From Trinickia dabaoshanensis (GTDB lineage Bacteria; Pseudomonadota; Gammaproteobacteria; Burkholderiales; Burkholderiaceae), in assembly GCF_002879885.1 (NCBI RefSeq), contig NZ_PNYA01000006.1, positions 1 to 64,000 on the forward strand: DNA of 64,000 bases. The letters are read 5' to 3'. Positions 35,408 to 44,847 of this stretch are shown here, in pieces (position 1 is the first letter of the stretch; each line of letters starts with the position of its first letter). A program made the translations under genes and the position numbers. The notes beneath the pieces are model-generated. The model saw nothing but the letters and a program-made list of their open reading frames with translations. It was not told where the DNA came from and ran no database searches.

Positions 35408-35824
35408 ATGCTCACGTTCGCGCGCCTGCGCGCACTTCGCGCTCTGTGCGTTGGCGGTTTGATTGCAACCGCCGGCGTTTCGCTCGCTTATGCGCAATCT
35501 CCCGAGCAAATCTTGAGCGGCTATGCGGCCCAATCGGGCGCAGCGCCCGACCCCGCGCGCGGCCAACAATTCTTCACCAATCGGCACGGCCGCGAGTGGG
35601 CCTGTGCGACGTGTCACGGCGCCACGCCGACCGGCACCGGAAAACACGCGGCCACCGGCAAGGCGATCGAGCCGTTGGCCCCGGCCTTCAACCCCGCGCG
35701 CTTCACGCAATCCGCCAAGGTCGAAAAGTGGTTTCGACGCAATTGCATGGACGTCGTCGGCCGCGAATGCTCGGCGCCGGAAAAGGCCGACGTTCTGAGC
35801 TGGCTCATCACGCTCAAACGATAG
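35408..35824 (+). CDS. SHP-type c-type cytochrome (DUF1924)
   Basis: The 138-residue periplasmic protein has a signal peptide ending near AYAQ and one heme motif CATCH at about residues 66-70. The conserved tail NCMDVVGRECSAPEKADVLSWL is diagnostic of the sphaeroides heme protein (SHP) family, oxygen-binding cytochromes c whose physiological role is uncertain. GGGGGA ribosome site. First gene of a plus-strand set with a diheme cytochrome c and a cytochrome b, the usual SHP neighbours and electron donors. Confidence 0.88.
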   Translation: MLTFARLRALRALCVGGLIATAGVSLAYAQSPEQILSGYAAQSGAAPDPARGQQFFTNRHGREWACATCHGATPTGTGKHAATGKAIEPLAPAFNPARFTQSAKVEKWFRRNCMDVVGRECSAPEKADVLSWLITLKR

Positions 35825-35869
35825 CGCGCAAAAGCGCCCGAACTCACCGCACTCGTGAAGGAACGTCAG

Positions 35870-36358
35870 ATGAACACCGGACTTGCTCGCGTGGTTGGAT
35901 TCGCGTTCTCCGTGCTCGCCGTGGCCGCTCTGCCAAGCCTAACGCTGGCCGACGAAGAGCACCCGGCCGCCGCCGCCGTTACGCCCCATCCGCTCTACCG
36001 GCAGGAGTGCGCCGCTTGTCACGTCGCGTATCCGCCGGGCATGCTGCCCGCGCAATCGTGGCGGCGCATCCTCAATAACCTCGACCATCACTTCGGCACC
36101 AATGCGTCGTTGGACGCTGCTTCCGTGAAGCAGCTCGAAGGCTGGCTCACCGCGCACGCCGCGAGCACGGGGCGTGCGGCGAGCGCGCCGCCGCAGGATC
36201 GCATTACGCGTTCCTCGTGGTTCATCGCGACGCACGAAGAAGTATCCGCGTCGACATGGCAACGCGCCTCCATCAAGAGCGCGTCGAACTGCGCCGCCTG
36301 TCATACCCGCGCCGATCAAGGAAACTTCGATGAACGATACGTCCGCATCCCGCGCTGA
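35870..36358 (+). CDS. Diheme cytochrome c (DHC type)
   Basis: The 162-residue periplasmic protein has a signal peptide and two CAACH heme motifs, one near the mature N-terminus and one near the C-terminus, matching the DHC family that donates electrons to SHP. The ATG at 35870 follows AAGGAACG; a GTG 15 bases upstream is less likely. Its end overlaps the start of the cytochrome b gene by 29 bases, so the three are an operon. Confidence 0.87.
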   Translation: MNTGLARVVGFAFSVLAVAALPSLTLADEEHPAAAAVTPHPLYRQECAACHVAYPPGMLPAQSWRRILNNLDHHFGTNASLDAASVKQLEGWLTAHAASTGRAASAPPQDRITRSSWFIATHEEVSASTWQRASIKSASNCAACHTRADQGNFDERYVRIPR

Positions 36359-37064
36359 ACACGAGGCGCGCACAACCGCTACGGTGAGAATTCTCGTGTG
36401 GGACGCCCCGGTGCGCGTCTTCCATTGGCTCATGGTCGCCTCGTTCGCGGGGGCCTGGCTGACGGCGGAAAGCGAGCGATGGCGTCTGCTGCACGTGACG
36501 CTGGGCTACACGATGGTGGGACTCGTGGGCTTTCGCGTGATCTGGGGCCTTATGGGCACACGGTACGCGCGCTTCTCCACGTTCGTGCGCTCGCCGGCCG
36601 CCGTGGTCCGCTACCTCACGAGCCTGCTCAAACACCAGCCCGAACGCTACGTCGGTCACAATCCGGCCGGCGCCATCGCGATTCTCGCCATGCTGCTCAT
36701 GACATTGGCGATCGGCTCGACCGGGTGGGCGGTCTATAACGGCGCCGGTGGGGAATGGTTCGAGGAACTGCATGAGGGCGTTGCCAACGCAATGCTCGCG
36801 CTGGTCGCGCTTCACGTCGCCGCGGTCTTGGGTAGCAGCGTCGTGCACCGCGAAAACCTCGTCCGGCCGATGATCACCGGTTACAAGTCGGGCGAGACGA
36901 ACGAAGGGGTTCGTTCCGCGCGCTGGGGGGTCGCCGCACTCTTAGTCGCGGGCGTGATCGCCTGGTGGTGGACGCAATGGCAATCGGCCCCGCAGGCGCC
37001 GGCCAGCAATTCGTCCACGGGCGCCGTGACGGACCGGCGGACCAACGCCGACCGCGACGACTGA
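36330..37064 (+). CDS. Membrane cytochrome b (Ni/Fe-hydrogenase/cytochrome b561 type)
   Basis: The 244-residue integral membrane protein has four to five helices and the histidines of a two-heme b561 domain: RVFHWLMVASF, LHVTLGYTMVG, EELHEGVANAML and ALVALHVAAVLGSSVVH. The ATG at 36330 lies inside the end of the diheme cytochrome gene and has a CAAGGAAA site. It likely passes quinol electrons to DHC and then SHP. Confidence 0.88.
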   Translation: MNDTSASRAEHEARTTATVRILVWDAPVRVFHWLMVASFAGAWLTAESERWRLLHVTLGYTMVGLVGFRVIWGLMGTRYARFSTFVRSPAAVVRYLTSLLKHQPERYVGHNPAGAIAILAMLLMTLAIGSTGWAVYNGAGGEWFEELHEGVANAMLALVALHVAAVLGSSVVHRENLVRPMITGYKSGETNEGVRSARWGVAALLVAGVIAWWWTQWQSAPQAPASNSSTGAVTDRRTNADRDD

Positions 37065-37089
37065 GTTCAAACGATAGGACACATTGGTC

Positions 37090-37767
37090 GTGCGGATACT
37101 GCTTGTCGAAGACGACGCTTTGCTAGGCGACGGCGTACGGGCCAGCTTGCGTCAACAAGGCTTTCAAGTCGACTGGGTGCGCGACGGCGAAGCCGCGCAG
37201 CGCGAGTTGCGCGCGCAGCCTTACGCGGCGGCGGTCCTCGACCTCGGCCTGCCGCGCTTGGACGGTCTCGACGTATTGCGTCACGTGCGCCGCGCCGGGG
37301 TCGAGCTTCCGATCCTCGTACTCACGGCACGCGACACTATCGCCGATCGCATCCAGGGGCTCGATATCGGCGCGGACGATTACGTTGTCAAACCGATCGA
37401 TTTGCACGAACTCGGCGCGCGGCTACGTGCCCTCGTGCGCCGCGCGCACGGTCAGCCCACCGAGCGGCTCGAAGCGCAGGACGTCGTGCTGGAGCCGGCA
37501 TCGCGGACGGTGTACCGCGCAGGCGTACCCGTCCCGCTTTCGACGCGCGAGTTCGACCTACTGCACGTGCTCATGCTCAATGCGGGCCGCGTGCTGTCGC
37601 GCGAAGTCATCGAGCAGCACTTGTATAGCTGGGGGCAGGAAGTCGAAAGCAACGCGGTCGAAGTTCACGTGCATCGCCTACGTACGAAGCTGGGCAGCGA
37701 CCTGATCCGCACCGTGCGCGGCGTCGGCTACGTGCTGCTGCCGGAATGCAGCGGCGAAACACGATGA
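37090..37767 (+). CDS. OmpR-family response regulator (QseB-like)
   Basis: The receiver domain (RILLVEDDALLGDG; phosphoacceptor Asp in LDLGLPRLDG; ADDYVVKP with the conserved Lys) is followed by a winged-helix DNA-binding domain ending HRLRTKLGSDLIRTVRGVGYVL. I take the GTG at 37090, which gives the canonical MRILLVED start; a TTG six bases earlier is possible. It lies 26 bp after the cytochrome b gene and overlaps the kinase gene by four bases (ATGA). It probably controls the cytochrome module. Confidence 0.9.
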   Translation: MRILLVEDDALLGDGVRASLRQQGFQVDWVRDGEAAQRELRAQPYAAAVLDLGLPRLDGLDVLRHVRRAGVELPILVLTARDTIADRIQGLDIGADDYVVKPIDLHELGARLRALVRRAHGQPTERLEAQDVVLEPASRTVYRAGVPVPLSTREFDLLHVLMLNAGRVLSREVIEQHLYSWGQEVESNAVEVHVHRLRTKLGSDLIRTVRGVGYVLLPECSGETR

Positions 37768-39107
37768 TGCCCCGCTCACTGCAAGGACGCCTGCTGGTAC
37801 TCGTAACGGCGGGTATCGCGATCGTCTGGCTGCTGGCGAGCGGACTCACCTGGCACGACTCGAGGCGCGAAATCGATCGGCTGCTCGATAGTCATCTCGC
37901 GCAAGCGGCCGCGCTGCTCGTCATGCAACAGGCACAAGCGGCGGACAGCGACGAAGCACTCGACGCGCCGATCTTGCACCCGTATGCGCCCAAGGTCGTC
38001 TTCCAGGTTTTTCACGAAGGCCACCTCGGCATCCATTCCGCCAACGCCCCCGCGCAACCGATGGTGCCCGCCGATGCCGCGCGCGCGCCGGGATTTTGGA
38101 CCGTCGAGATCGGCGGCGAAGCCTGGCGGGTGTTTGCCACGCCCGGGACGCAGCATGACACCGAAGTGTTCGTGGGCGAGCGGCTCGATACGCGCACGTC
38201 GATACTGCTCGCGGTGATGCGCAGCGCCTTCTGGCCGATGGCCGGCGCACTGCCGGTTCTGGCGCTCGCGATCTGGTGGGCGGTCAGACGCGGCACCGCA
38301 CCGTTGCGGGACCTGGGGCGCTTACTGACATGGCGCGATCCGCGTGCGTTGGACCCGGTGCGCATGGACCGCGCGCCAAAGGAAATGGCGCCGATGCTCG
38401 ATGCACTGAACCGCTTGTTCGATCGCATTCGCGCCGTACTCGATGCGGAGCGGCGGTTCACGGCCGACGCGGCGCATGAACTGCGCACGCCGATCGCGGC
38501 AATCAAAGCGCAGGCGCAAGTGGCCCTGTGCGAAAACAACGCGGCGCTTCGCCGGCACGCGCTCTCGGCCGTGCTGGAAGGCTGCGACCGCGCGGTGCAC
38601 CTCGTCGAGCAATTGTTGCTGTTGTCTCGGCTCGATGCGGGTGCAACGACGGAAGGCGCGGTGGATGTCGATGTTGGCGCGCTGGCCAAGCAGGTTCTCG
38701 CAGACCTCGCGCCCGGCGCAATCCGCAAATCGCAGCAGCTCGAACTCGACGCGCCCGAGCGATGTGTCGTGATGGGCAACGCGGTGCTGCTTGCCTCGCT
38801 CATTCGCAACCTCGTCGACAATGCACTGCGTTATAGCCCCGCCGGGGCACGCATTTCGGTGTCGATCCGAGATCGCAGCGGCCACGTCGTCATGACCGTA
38901 CAAGACAGTGGACCGGGCCTATCGGACGCCGACATGCGCCGACTCGGAGACCGCTTCTTCCGTGCACCGGGCAGCGGCGAAAGCGGCAGTGGGCTTGGGT
39001 GGTCGATCGTGCGGCGCATTGCCCGCGTGCATGGCGCCTCGCTCGAGGTTCGTCGATCCGATGCGCTAGGCGGGTTGAAGGTCGACGTCGACTGGCCAAC
39101 TCTCTAG
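37764..39107 (+). CDS. Sensor histidine kinase (QseC-like)
   Basis: The inner-membrane kinase of about 447 residues has a membrane helix near the N-terminus, a periplasmic sensor region of about 120 residues, a second membrane helix (AFWPMAGALPVLALAIWWAV), a HAMP-like linker, the phosphoacceptor box FTADAAHELRTPIAAIKAQ and an ATPase domain with NLVDNALRYS, DSGPGL and GSGLGWSIV motifs. Start chosen at the ATG that overlaps the regulator stop; an upstream in-frame ATG at 37746 is possible. The signal is unknown. Confidence 0.92.
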   Translation: MMPRSLQGRLLVLVTAGIAIVWLLASGLTWHDSRREIDRLLDSHLAQAAALLVMQQAQAADSDEALDAPILHPYAPKVVFQVFHEGHLGIHSANAPAQPMVPADAARAPGFWTVEIGGEAWRVFATPGTQHDTEVFVGERLDTRTSILLAVMRSAFWPMAGALPVLALAIWWAVRRGTAPLRDLGRLLTWRDPRALDPVRMDRAPKEMAPMLDALNRLFDRIRAVLDAERRFTADAAHELRTPIAAIKAQAQVALCENNAALRRHALSAVLEGCDRAVHLVEQLLLLSRLDAGATTEGAVDVDVGALAKQVLADLAPGAIRKSQQLELDAPERCVVMGNAVLLASLIRNLVDNALRYSPAGARISVSIRDRSGHVVMTVQDSGPGLSDADMRRLGDRFFRAPGSGESGSGLGWSIVRRIARVHGASLEVRRSDALGGLKVDVDWPTL

Positions 39108-39139
39108 AGCATGAAGCGGTGTAAACGGATGTAAAGGTC

Positions 39140-40084
39140 CTAAACGGCGGCGGCCGCCTCGCTGACGCCGCGCCTGCGCGGGTCCACGTGCGTCATGACA
39201 TTGAGCACGCGATGGCGCGTCAAGACATGTTGACGCGCCGCCACCGCGATGTCGTGCCCGGCTTCCACGGAAATCGCGGCGTCCACCTCGATATGGACGT
39301 CGGCGACGATCATGTCGCCCATCTTGCGCGTGCGCAGATCGTGTACGCCGATGACGCCGGGCGTCGCGAGCAGCGTTTGCCGGATCGCGTTCACCTCTTG
39401 CTCGTCGGCCGAGCGGTCCATCAGATCGTGCAGCGCGTCCACGCCGAAGCTCCACCCCATCTTCAGCACGAGCAGGCCCACGATCAGCGCCGCGATCGGA
39501 TCGAGGATGGGAAAGCCCGCGAGGTTGCCGACGATGCCCACACCCACGACCAGCGAGGAGGCGGCGTCCGACCTGGCATGCCACGCGTTGGCCACGAGCA
39601 TGCTCGACTTCACGAGCTTGGCGACCGCCAGCATGTAACGAAACAGCAGCTCCTTCGCGATGAGCGCACCGATCGCAATCCATAGCGCCGCCATGTGAAC
39701 GCGCTCGACCGATCCCGGATCGGCCAGTTTGCGCAGCGCCGCCCATAGCATGCCGATACCCACCGCGGCCAAGATGACGCCTAGCGCAAGCGATGCGGCC
39801 GTTTCGAAACGTTGATGACCGTATGGATGCGCTTCATCCGCGCCCTTTCTGGCGTGATGACTGGCGAACAGGACGACGAAGTCGGCCACGAGATCCGACA
39901 GCGAGTGGATGCCGTCGGCGACGAGGCCCTGCGAGCCCGAGACGATCCCCGCCGCCACCTGGCCGAAGGTCAGACAAAGATTGACGGCGACGCTGACCCA
40001 AGTGCTGCGGGACGCTGCCGCGGCACGCTCGGCCGGAGAATGCTCGGTATGCTCCGCATCGTCGAAGAGGGGTTCGGTCTTCAT
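39140..40084 (-). CDS. Cation diffusion facilitator (CDF) metal exporter
   Basis: The 314-residue protein has six membrane helices and the CDF metal-binding motifs SLSDLVADFVVL (helix two HSxxD variant with upstream DGIHS) and NAWHARSDAASSLVV (HxxxD) in helix five, then a cytoplasmic ferredoxin-like domain (MIVADVHIEVD...). It exports divalent metals such as Zn, Co, Fe or Mn against protons. The ATG at 40084 has a GGAAG site; a GTG 30 bases upstream is an alternative. Single gene. Confidence 0.92.
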   Translation of the reverse strand: MKTEPLFDDAEHTEHSPAERAAAASRSTWVSVAVNLCLTFGQVAAGIVSGSQGLVADGIHSLSDLVADFVVLFASHHARKGADEAHPYGHQRFETAASLALGVILAAVGIGMLWAALRKLADPGSVERVHMAALWIAIGALIAKELLFRYMLAVAKLVKSSMLVANAWHARSDAASSLVVGVGIVGNLAGFPILDPIAALIVGLLVLKMGWSFGVDALHDLMDRSADEQEVNAIRQTLLATPGVIGVHDLRTRKMGDMIVADVHIEVDAAISVEAGHDIAVAARQHVLTRHRVLNVMTHVDPRRRGVSEAAAAV

Positions 40085-40155
40085 CTGAACTTCCGTACGG
40101 TAAATGGTCGTCACCGGCTACGCGCCGGCTCCCACGCGTTGTTTGGCCGTTGAAC

Positions 40156-40797
40156 TCACCGTCGCGTGGTCCGGCCGCGCGCGGCATGCGCGGTGAGTTT
40201 GACCGAGCGCCGCCACGCCAGCTTCCGCTCGTCGAAGAGCACCTTCCAATCCACCTTGGTCAGCAGATACACGAGCCCGAGCAAAATCAACTGGGTGACG
40301 ATGAAATACCCACTCAAATAGCCGCCTTCGAATTGCGTCTCCGGGTCGATGCGCGCGGAAACGAATCGACCGAGATAGGCCCACACCGTATAGCTCGCTG
40401 TGCGGCCCACGAAAAAAGCCGCCGCGATATTGATAAGCGGCAAGCCCGAAAGGCCATAAGCGATAAACAAATAGTTCGAGGGAAAGGGGCTCAGCGAATA
40501 AACGAAAAACGCGCCGACGGTGAGGCGCTTATGCCGCTCGAGCCAAGCTTTGACGACGTCGATATTTTGCCGATCGGAATCGCGCATCCAATGCCCGCGC
40601 ACGAGCGCGCGGGCAAACGTGGCCAAAATGATCCGGCCGATCGTCGCCGCGCCGGCGGCGACCAAAGCAAAAACGAACGGCTTGCCCGCCGGCACGTTGA
40701 ACCCCATCCACGACATGGCCATCCATGTGGGGGGCGCGAACGCCGGCATTAAATTGATCAGCAGCACCACGACGAACAAGATCGCGAGCGTCGCCAC
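40156..40797 (-). CDS. Small VTT/DedA-like membrane protein
   Basis: The 213-residue protein has about five hydrophobic segments. The segment YSLSPFPSNYLFIAYGLSGLPLINIAAAFFVGRTASYTVWAYLGR resembles the conserved re-entrant region of VTT/DedA-family proteins, with a Pro near the loop. Members of that family are thought to move phospholipids. The similarity is partial and the protein could be another small integral membrane protein. Single gene, ATG at 40797. Confidence 0.6.
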   Translation of the reverse strand: MATLAILFVVVLLINLMPAFAPPTWMAMSWMGFNVPAGKPFVFALVAAGAATIGRIILATFARALVRGHWMRDSDRQNIDVVKAWLERHKRLTVGAFFVYSLSPFPSNYLFIAYGLSGLPLINIAAAFFVGRTASYTVWAYLGRFVSARIDPETQFEGGYLSGYFIVTQLILLGLVYLLTKVDWKVLFDERKLAWRRSVKLTAHAARGRTTRR

Positions 40798-40940
40798 GAT
40801 GGACCTCCCGCCTTCAGCCTTTCATTGTGCTGTGGGCGGGCCGGCAGCGCTTGACGCACGTCAAGCGCCGCCGCCATGCCTAGCGCCGCATCCGCATGCG
40901 CGCGAGCCAAAGAACGTCGAGCCCGCGCGCCTGCGGCACG

Positions 40941-41480
40941 TCACCCCATCATTCGCTCGAGAACCTTGTCTTTGCGCACGAAGCGATGGAACAGCGCCGC
41001 GCCGACGTGCATGACGATCAGCGCGAGCAGCACCCAAGCGAGGACGCCATGAACGTCGCCCATCTCATGCGCCACGTTCGAGCCGGTGGCCGCGATCGGT
41101 GGCAACGGCAGCGCACCGGAAAGCGTCGACGCCCAGTCCCGCGAGGACGCATTGGCCCAGCCCAGCAGCGGCACCACGATCAGCGCGGCATAAAGCAGGA
41201 AGTGCGTGGCGCGCGAAACCGTATCGAGCAGCGGCGGCAAATCGCCCGGAGGCGGCCGATGCGTGAGGCGCCAGACGACGCGAACGGCCATGGCCAAAAT
41301 CAGGGCCGTGCCGATGATCAAATGCCATGCGATCAGGCCGACCGGCTGGGTGTCCCGGTGAATGTCGGGCATGGTCCATCCCACGACAAATTGCGCCGCG
41401 ATCAGTACCACGACCAACCAATGAAGAAAACGCGCGACCCGCCCGTAGGTCTCGCTGTCATATCGTGCGACGGCGGACAT
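40941..41480 (-). CDS. Cytochrome b561 (CybB-like)
   Basis: The 179-residue inner-membrane protein has four helices and the heme-ligand histidines of the CybB family: RFLHWLVVVLIAAQFVVGW, AWHLIIGTALILAM, ATHFLLYAALIVVPLLGW and DVHGVLAWVLLALIVMHVGAALFH. It contains no fused domains. It likely handles superoxide- or quinol-linked electron transfer, as known for CybB. Single gene. Confidence 0.9.
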   Translation of the reverse strand: MSAVARYDSETYGRVARFLHWLVVVLIAAQFVVGWTMPDIHRDTQPVGLIAWHLIIGTALILAMAVRVVWRLTHRPPPGDLPPLLDTVSRATHFLLYAALIVVPLLGWANASSRDWASTLSGALPLPPIAATGSNVAHEMGDVHGVLAWVLLALIVMHVGAALFHRFVRKDKVLERMMG

Positions 41481-41606
41481 TAGCTACTCCCTGAAGAGAA
41501 ATGAACGCGTGGATCTTGCCCGAGCCGCCTTATCTCCAGCTTAAGAAGGGCGCAATTCGCCGGCAATTCGTATCACATATCGAGACCGCCCTCGGTCAAC
41601 GCTCGG

Positions 41607-43361
41607 TCAACGCTTAGGCGAGCGCGGGCTACCGCGCGAGGCGACACAATGTTCGACGGCTTCGCCGACCGTCGCAAAAAACGGCGCGGTATTGCTGAAT
41701 TTTTGAAATAGTCCGTATTGGCGCAACAGGTCTTTGACTGGCCCCTTCATCTCCGCGAAGCACAGCCGAACGCCTTCGGCACGTAATTCGTCGTGCAAAA
41801 CGTCGAGCACGTCCGCCGCCGTCACGTCGATATCCGTAATGGGCTCGGCCGCCACGATCGCCCATTGCACTTCGCTTGGCGCTTGCGCGATGGCGCGCCG
41901 TAGATGGTCGGAGAAGATGTTCGCGTTGGCGAAAAACAGCGGCGCATCCCAGCGAAACAGCACGAGCCCCGGCATTTGGCGGGCATCCGGATGGCGCGTG
42001 ACATCGTGATAGCCGCGCACACCGGTCACTCGGCCGAGTACGGCGTCGTAGGGATGCCAGGCGCGCCAGACGAACGAGAGCAGCGCCAGCCCCACTGCGA
42101 GGAAGATGCCTTGCACCACACCGAGCAGAACCACGCCCAGAAGACACAACAGCGAAATCGCAAACTCGCTGCGTCTTCGGCGATACAGCCGCGCCACATT
42201 CCGAATTTGCATGACGGCGATCGATGCGCAGATGACGACGGCCGCCAATGCCGCATGCGGGACATGCGCGAGGAGGCTGGGCGCGAAGAGCAGGAGCGCC
42301 GCGATGCACAGGGCCGACACGATGCCGGTCACCTGTGTTTGCGCACCGGCGGCTTGCGCAACGGGCGTACGAGAGGAACTGCTGGTCACCGGGCACCCCT
42401 GCAAAAAGCCTGCTAGCAGATTCGCCGCCCCGAGCGCGATGAGTTCCTGGTTCCGGTCGGCATTCCGATCCGCGCGCGACGCGAATACGCGCGATAAAAC
42501 GCTGATGTCGGCGAACGAGACCAGCGCGATGGCCACCGCGCCGCCGGATAAGCGGCGAATCTCAGGCCAGGACACGCTCGGTAGGCGTGGCAACGTCAAT
42601 CCAGAAGGAATCGCGCCGATCACCGGTACGAGCACCTGATACGCGTGGCGCAGCCACCAACCGGCGCCCGCCGCGATGACGAATACGATGAATATTCCCG
42701 GCAGGCCCGGTGCGAGCGTGCGTAGCGCCAGGATCACGGCGACGCAGGCCAAGCCGATCGCGGCGGTCGCGACTTGAATTTGGCCGGTGAGCAGGGCCTG
42801 ATAAGCGTTCAACACATCGCCGAGGAAACTCCCGCCGCCCCCCGAAAACCCGAGCAGTTGGGGCAACTGGCCCGCCGCCAATGTGACGGCGATGCCGTTC
42901 AGGTATCCGTACCGGATCGGGTCGGAGAGCAGATCGGAAACAAAGCCGAGTTTCATGAGGCCGAACAGCGCGCATGCGGCACCGGCCATGGTGGCCAGCA
43001 TCGATGCGAGCGCGACGGTGTGGGCCGCGCCTGTCGACGAGAGCGGCAATACCGTGGCGGCGATCAGCGCGGCGAGCGCCGAATCCGGGCCCAACACGAG
43101 AATCCGGCTCGGACCGAAAACCGCGTACCCGATCAATGCCGCGATCGAGGCATAAAGCCCCGTGAGGACCGGCAAGCCGGCTGCCTCCGCATAACTCATC
43201 CCGACCGGCACCAGCATCGCGGTGAGCACGAGCCCGGCGAATAGATCCTTGGCAAGCCAGGCGCGCCGATAGTCTCGCAACATCGAGATCGCGGGCACCC
43301 AATGCGCGAGATCGAAGCGCGGGGTCTTGCGTTCGGGCGGCTTGGGCACGGGCTTGGCCAT
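41607..43361 (-). CDS. SulP-family anion permease with STAS domain
   Basis: The 584-residue transporter starts with the SulP signature (GMSYAEAAGLPVLTGLYASI) and has about 11 to 12 membrane helices to residue 440, then a cytoplasmic STAS domain (VLFRWDAPLFFANANIFSDHLRRAI ... DITAADVLDVLHDELRAEGVRLCFAEMKG). Family substrates are sulfate, bicarbonate and dicarboxylates; none can be singled out here. No carbonic anhydrase gene is adjacent. Single gene. Confidence 0.92.
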   Translation of the reverse strand: MAKPVPKPPERKTPRFDLAHWVPAISMLRDYRRAWLAKDLFAGLVLTAMLVPVGMSYAEAAGLPVLTGLYASIAALIGYAVFGPSRILVLGPDSALAALIAATVLPLSSTGAAHTVALASMLATMAGAACALFGLMKLGFVSDLLSDPIRYGYLNGIAVTLAAGQLPQLLGFSGGGGSFLGDVLNAYQALLTGQIQVATAAIGLACVAVILALRTLAPGLPGIFIVFVIAAGAGWWLRHAYQVLVPVIGAIPSGLTLPRLPSVSWPEIRRLSGGAVAIALVSFADISVLSRVFASRADRNADRNQELIALGAANLLAGFLQGCPVTSSSSRTPVAQAAGAQTQVTGIVSALCIAALLLFAPSLLAHVPHAALAAVVICASIAVMQIRNVARLYRRRRSEFAISLLCLLGVVLLGVVQGIFLAVGLALLSFVWRAWHPYDAVLGRVTGVRGYHDVTRHPDARQMPGLVLFRWDAPLFFANANIFSDHLRRAIAQAPSEVQWAIVAAEPITDIDVTAADVLDVLHDELRAEGVRLCFAEMKGPVKDLLRQYGLFQKFSNTAPFFATVGEAVEHCVASRGSPRSPKR

Positions 43362-43444
43362 GATCGATTGGATTTCGTCGCCCGTATGCGGGCTAACATG
43401 TGCCCCCGCAGTGTCTCACGACCCGCGCGATCGTTCCGGCTTCC

Positions 43445-44302
43445 TTAGCGGCCGGTGCTGCGCATGAATCGCGGTTCGGCGTCCCCGATGAACTCCGGCA
43501 TACCGCTTTGCGCTTGCGTCACGCCCGCGCCGATCGCGGCGACGCGACGCGTCAAGCGCGGGTGCGTGCGGTTGATCTCGGTCAGAAAGCCGAAGATCGG
43601 AGGCACCATGGCTTCCTGCGCGGCAAATGCCTCGCAGTTCATCTGAGGGTTCAAGCGCCGGCAGCCGCACCCGAGCATCTGCAACGCGCCGCGCGAAGCA
43701 TGCGCATCCTTCGACAGGTACGCGCCGATGGTGTCGCACGTGTATTCGCGCGATCGCGAATAGGCCTTTCCGAGAAACGGCACGATATGCGCGGGCAGCT
43801 TCAGCGTATTGAGCCAAGGGTTCAAGTGGCCGGCCGCATGGTGCCCGAGTTCATGGCCGATCACGAAGCGCACCTGGGCATCGTTGTTCGCTTCGACCAG
43901 CGCCGACGTGAGAAACACGTACCGCCCGCCCAACAGACGCCGCGCAAACGCGTTGAATAGGCCGTTCGAGTTGTAGATGAACGTTGTCGGCGCCTTGCTC
44001 AAGCCGATCTCCCGCGAACCGTCGACCACCATTTGATGCAGCTCGGGGAATTGGTTCGGCCCGACGAGGACCATGTTCCCGAATGCCGAAGCGCGGTACG
44101 CGGCGCTCATCAGCAACATGAAGACCGTGAAGCCGACGAAATACGCGACGTAGAGCTGGACATAGTGCCCTAGCTTCGGAGCGTCCCAATACTTCCATAC
44201 CCATGAAAGCACGAGCGCCCAAAGGATCGGGCCGAGCACGAGCATCATGAAGTGGTATCGCCGCTCGCCCTTGTGACGCAGCGAACCTGCTAACTTGGAC
44301 AT
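43445..44302 (-). CDS. M48-family membrane zinc metalloprotease
   Basis: The 285-residue protein has two N-terminal membrane helices (MLVLGPILWALVLSWVW; YVAYFVGFTVFMLLMSAAY) and a peptidase domain with GHELGHHAAGH, the HExxH zinc site, followed by the third ligand region with EYTCDTIGAYLS (Glu in the ExxxD motif). Related to HtpX-type envelope quality-control proteases. A single gene, divergent from nothing obvious; its substrate is unknown. Confidence 0.88.
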   Translation of the reverse strand: MSKLAGSLRHKGERRYHFMMLVLGPILWALVLSWVWKYWDAPKLGHYVQLYVAYFVGFTVFMLLMSAAYRASAFGNMVLVGPNQFPELHQMVVDGSREIGLSKAPTTFIYNSNGLFNAFARRLLGGRYVFLTSALVEANNDAQVRFVIGHELGHHAAGHLNPWLNTLKLPAHIVPFLGKAYSRSREYTCDTIGAYLSKDAHASRGALQMLGCGCRRLNPQMNCEAFAAQEAMVPPIFGFLTEINRTHPRLTRRVAAIGAGVTQAQSGMPEFIGDAEPRFMRSTGR

Positions 44303-44553
44303 TACTTTCCCCTCGTTGTGTTCAATGAATACTTAACGTCGTTTTATAAAATCGGCCGCGGCGCGGCCGCAAGCGGATAAACCCGCTATCCTTTTCGCCG
44401 CCGATTGCCGAAATCGCCGGCGGCGTTACATTACAGGGGGAATGCGGTTTGCGCCAGATGCCGTATTCAATTCAATCGTCTTTCGCCTCAGTATGCGGCC
44501 CATTACCCAAGGCAAGCGAAATTGCACGTAGCCGCCGGTGAAAATGAATGCGC

Positions 44554-44847
44554 TTACTGGAGCCGGCATGAATACTCGCCACCCCATTGGCCGCTGGTGC
44601 AACGTTGGCAGGTATAGCTGGGACACCGGCTGATCGGTTGATTCGGCAGCGTGCACTTGGACACGATGGTACCGTCGGCCACCATGCTGCCGTCGGGCGC
44701 CCGGCAACCGGCGCCGACAGAGACGCCCGTATTGGCTGCATTGGCTGCGTTACCCGACGGGGCGCCCGCGCCCATCGGCGTGCAAGCGCAGGCGATCGAA
44801 ACCAACCCGGCGATCCACAACGGCTTGAACCAGCGATTCGAAGACAT
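44554..44847 (-). CDS. Small secreted cysteine-rich protein, probable lipoprotein
   Basis: The 97-residue protein starts with a signal sequence (KPLWIAGLVSIACACTP) in which a Cys near residue 20 could be lipidated, though the lipobox is weak. The mature part is an Asn/Ala-rich stretch and then a compact C-terminal piece with six cysteines (CRAP...SKCTLP...SRCPSYTCQRC...YSC). The pattern suggests three disulfides. No family recognised. The ATG at 44847 has an AAGGAGG ribosome site. Confidence 0.65.
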   Translation of the reverse strand: MSSNRWFKPLWIAGLVSIACACTPMGAGAPSGNAANAANTGVSVGAGCRAPDGSMVADGTIVSKCTLPNQPISRCPSYTCQRCTSGQWGGEYSCRLQ

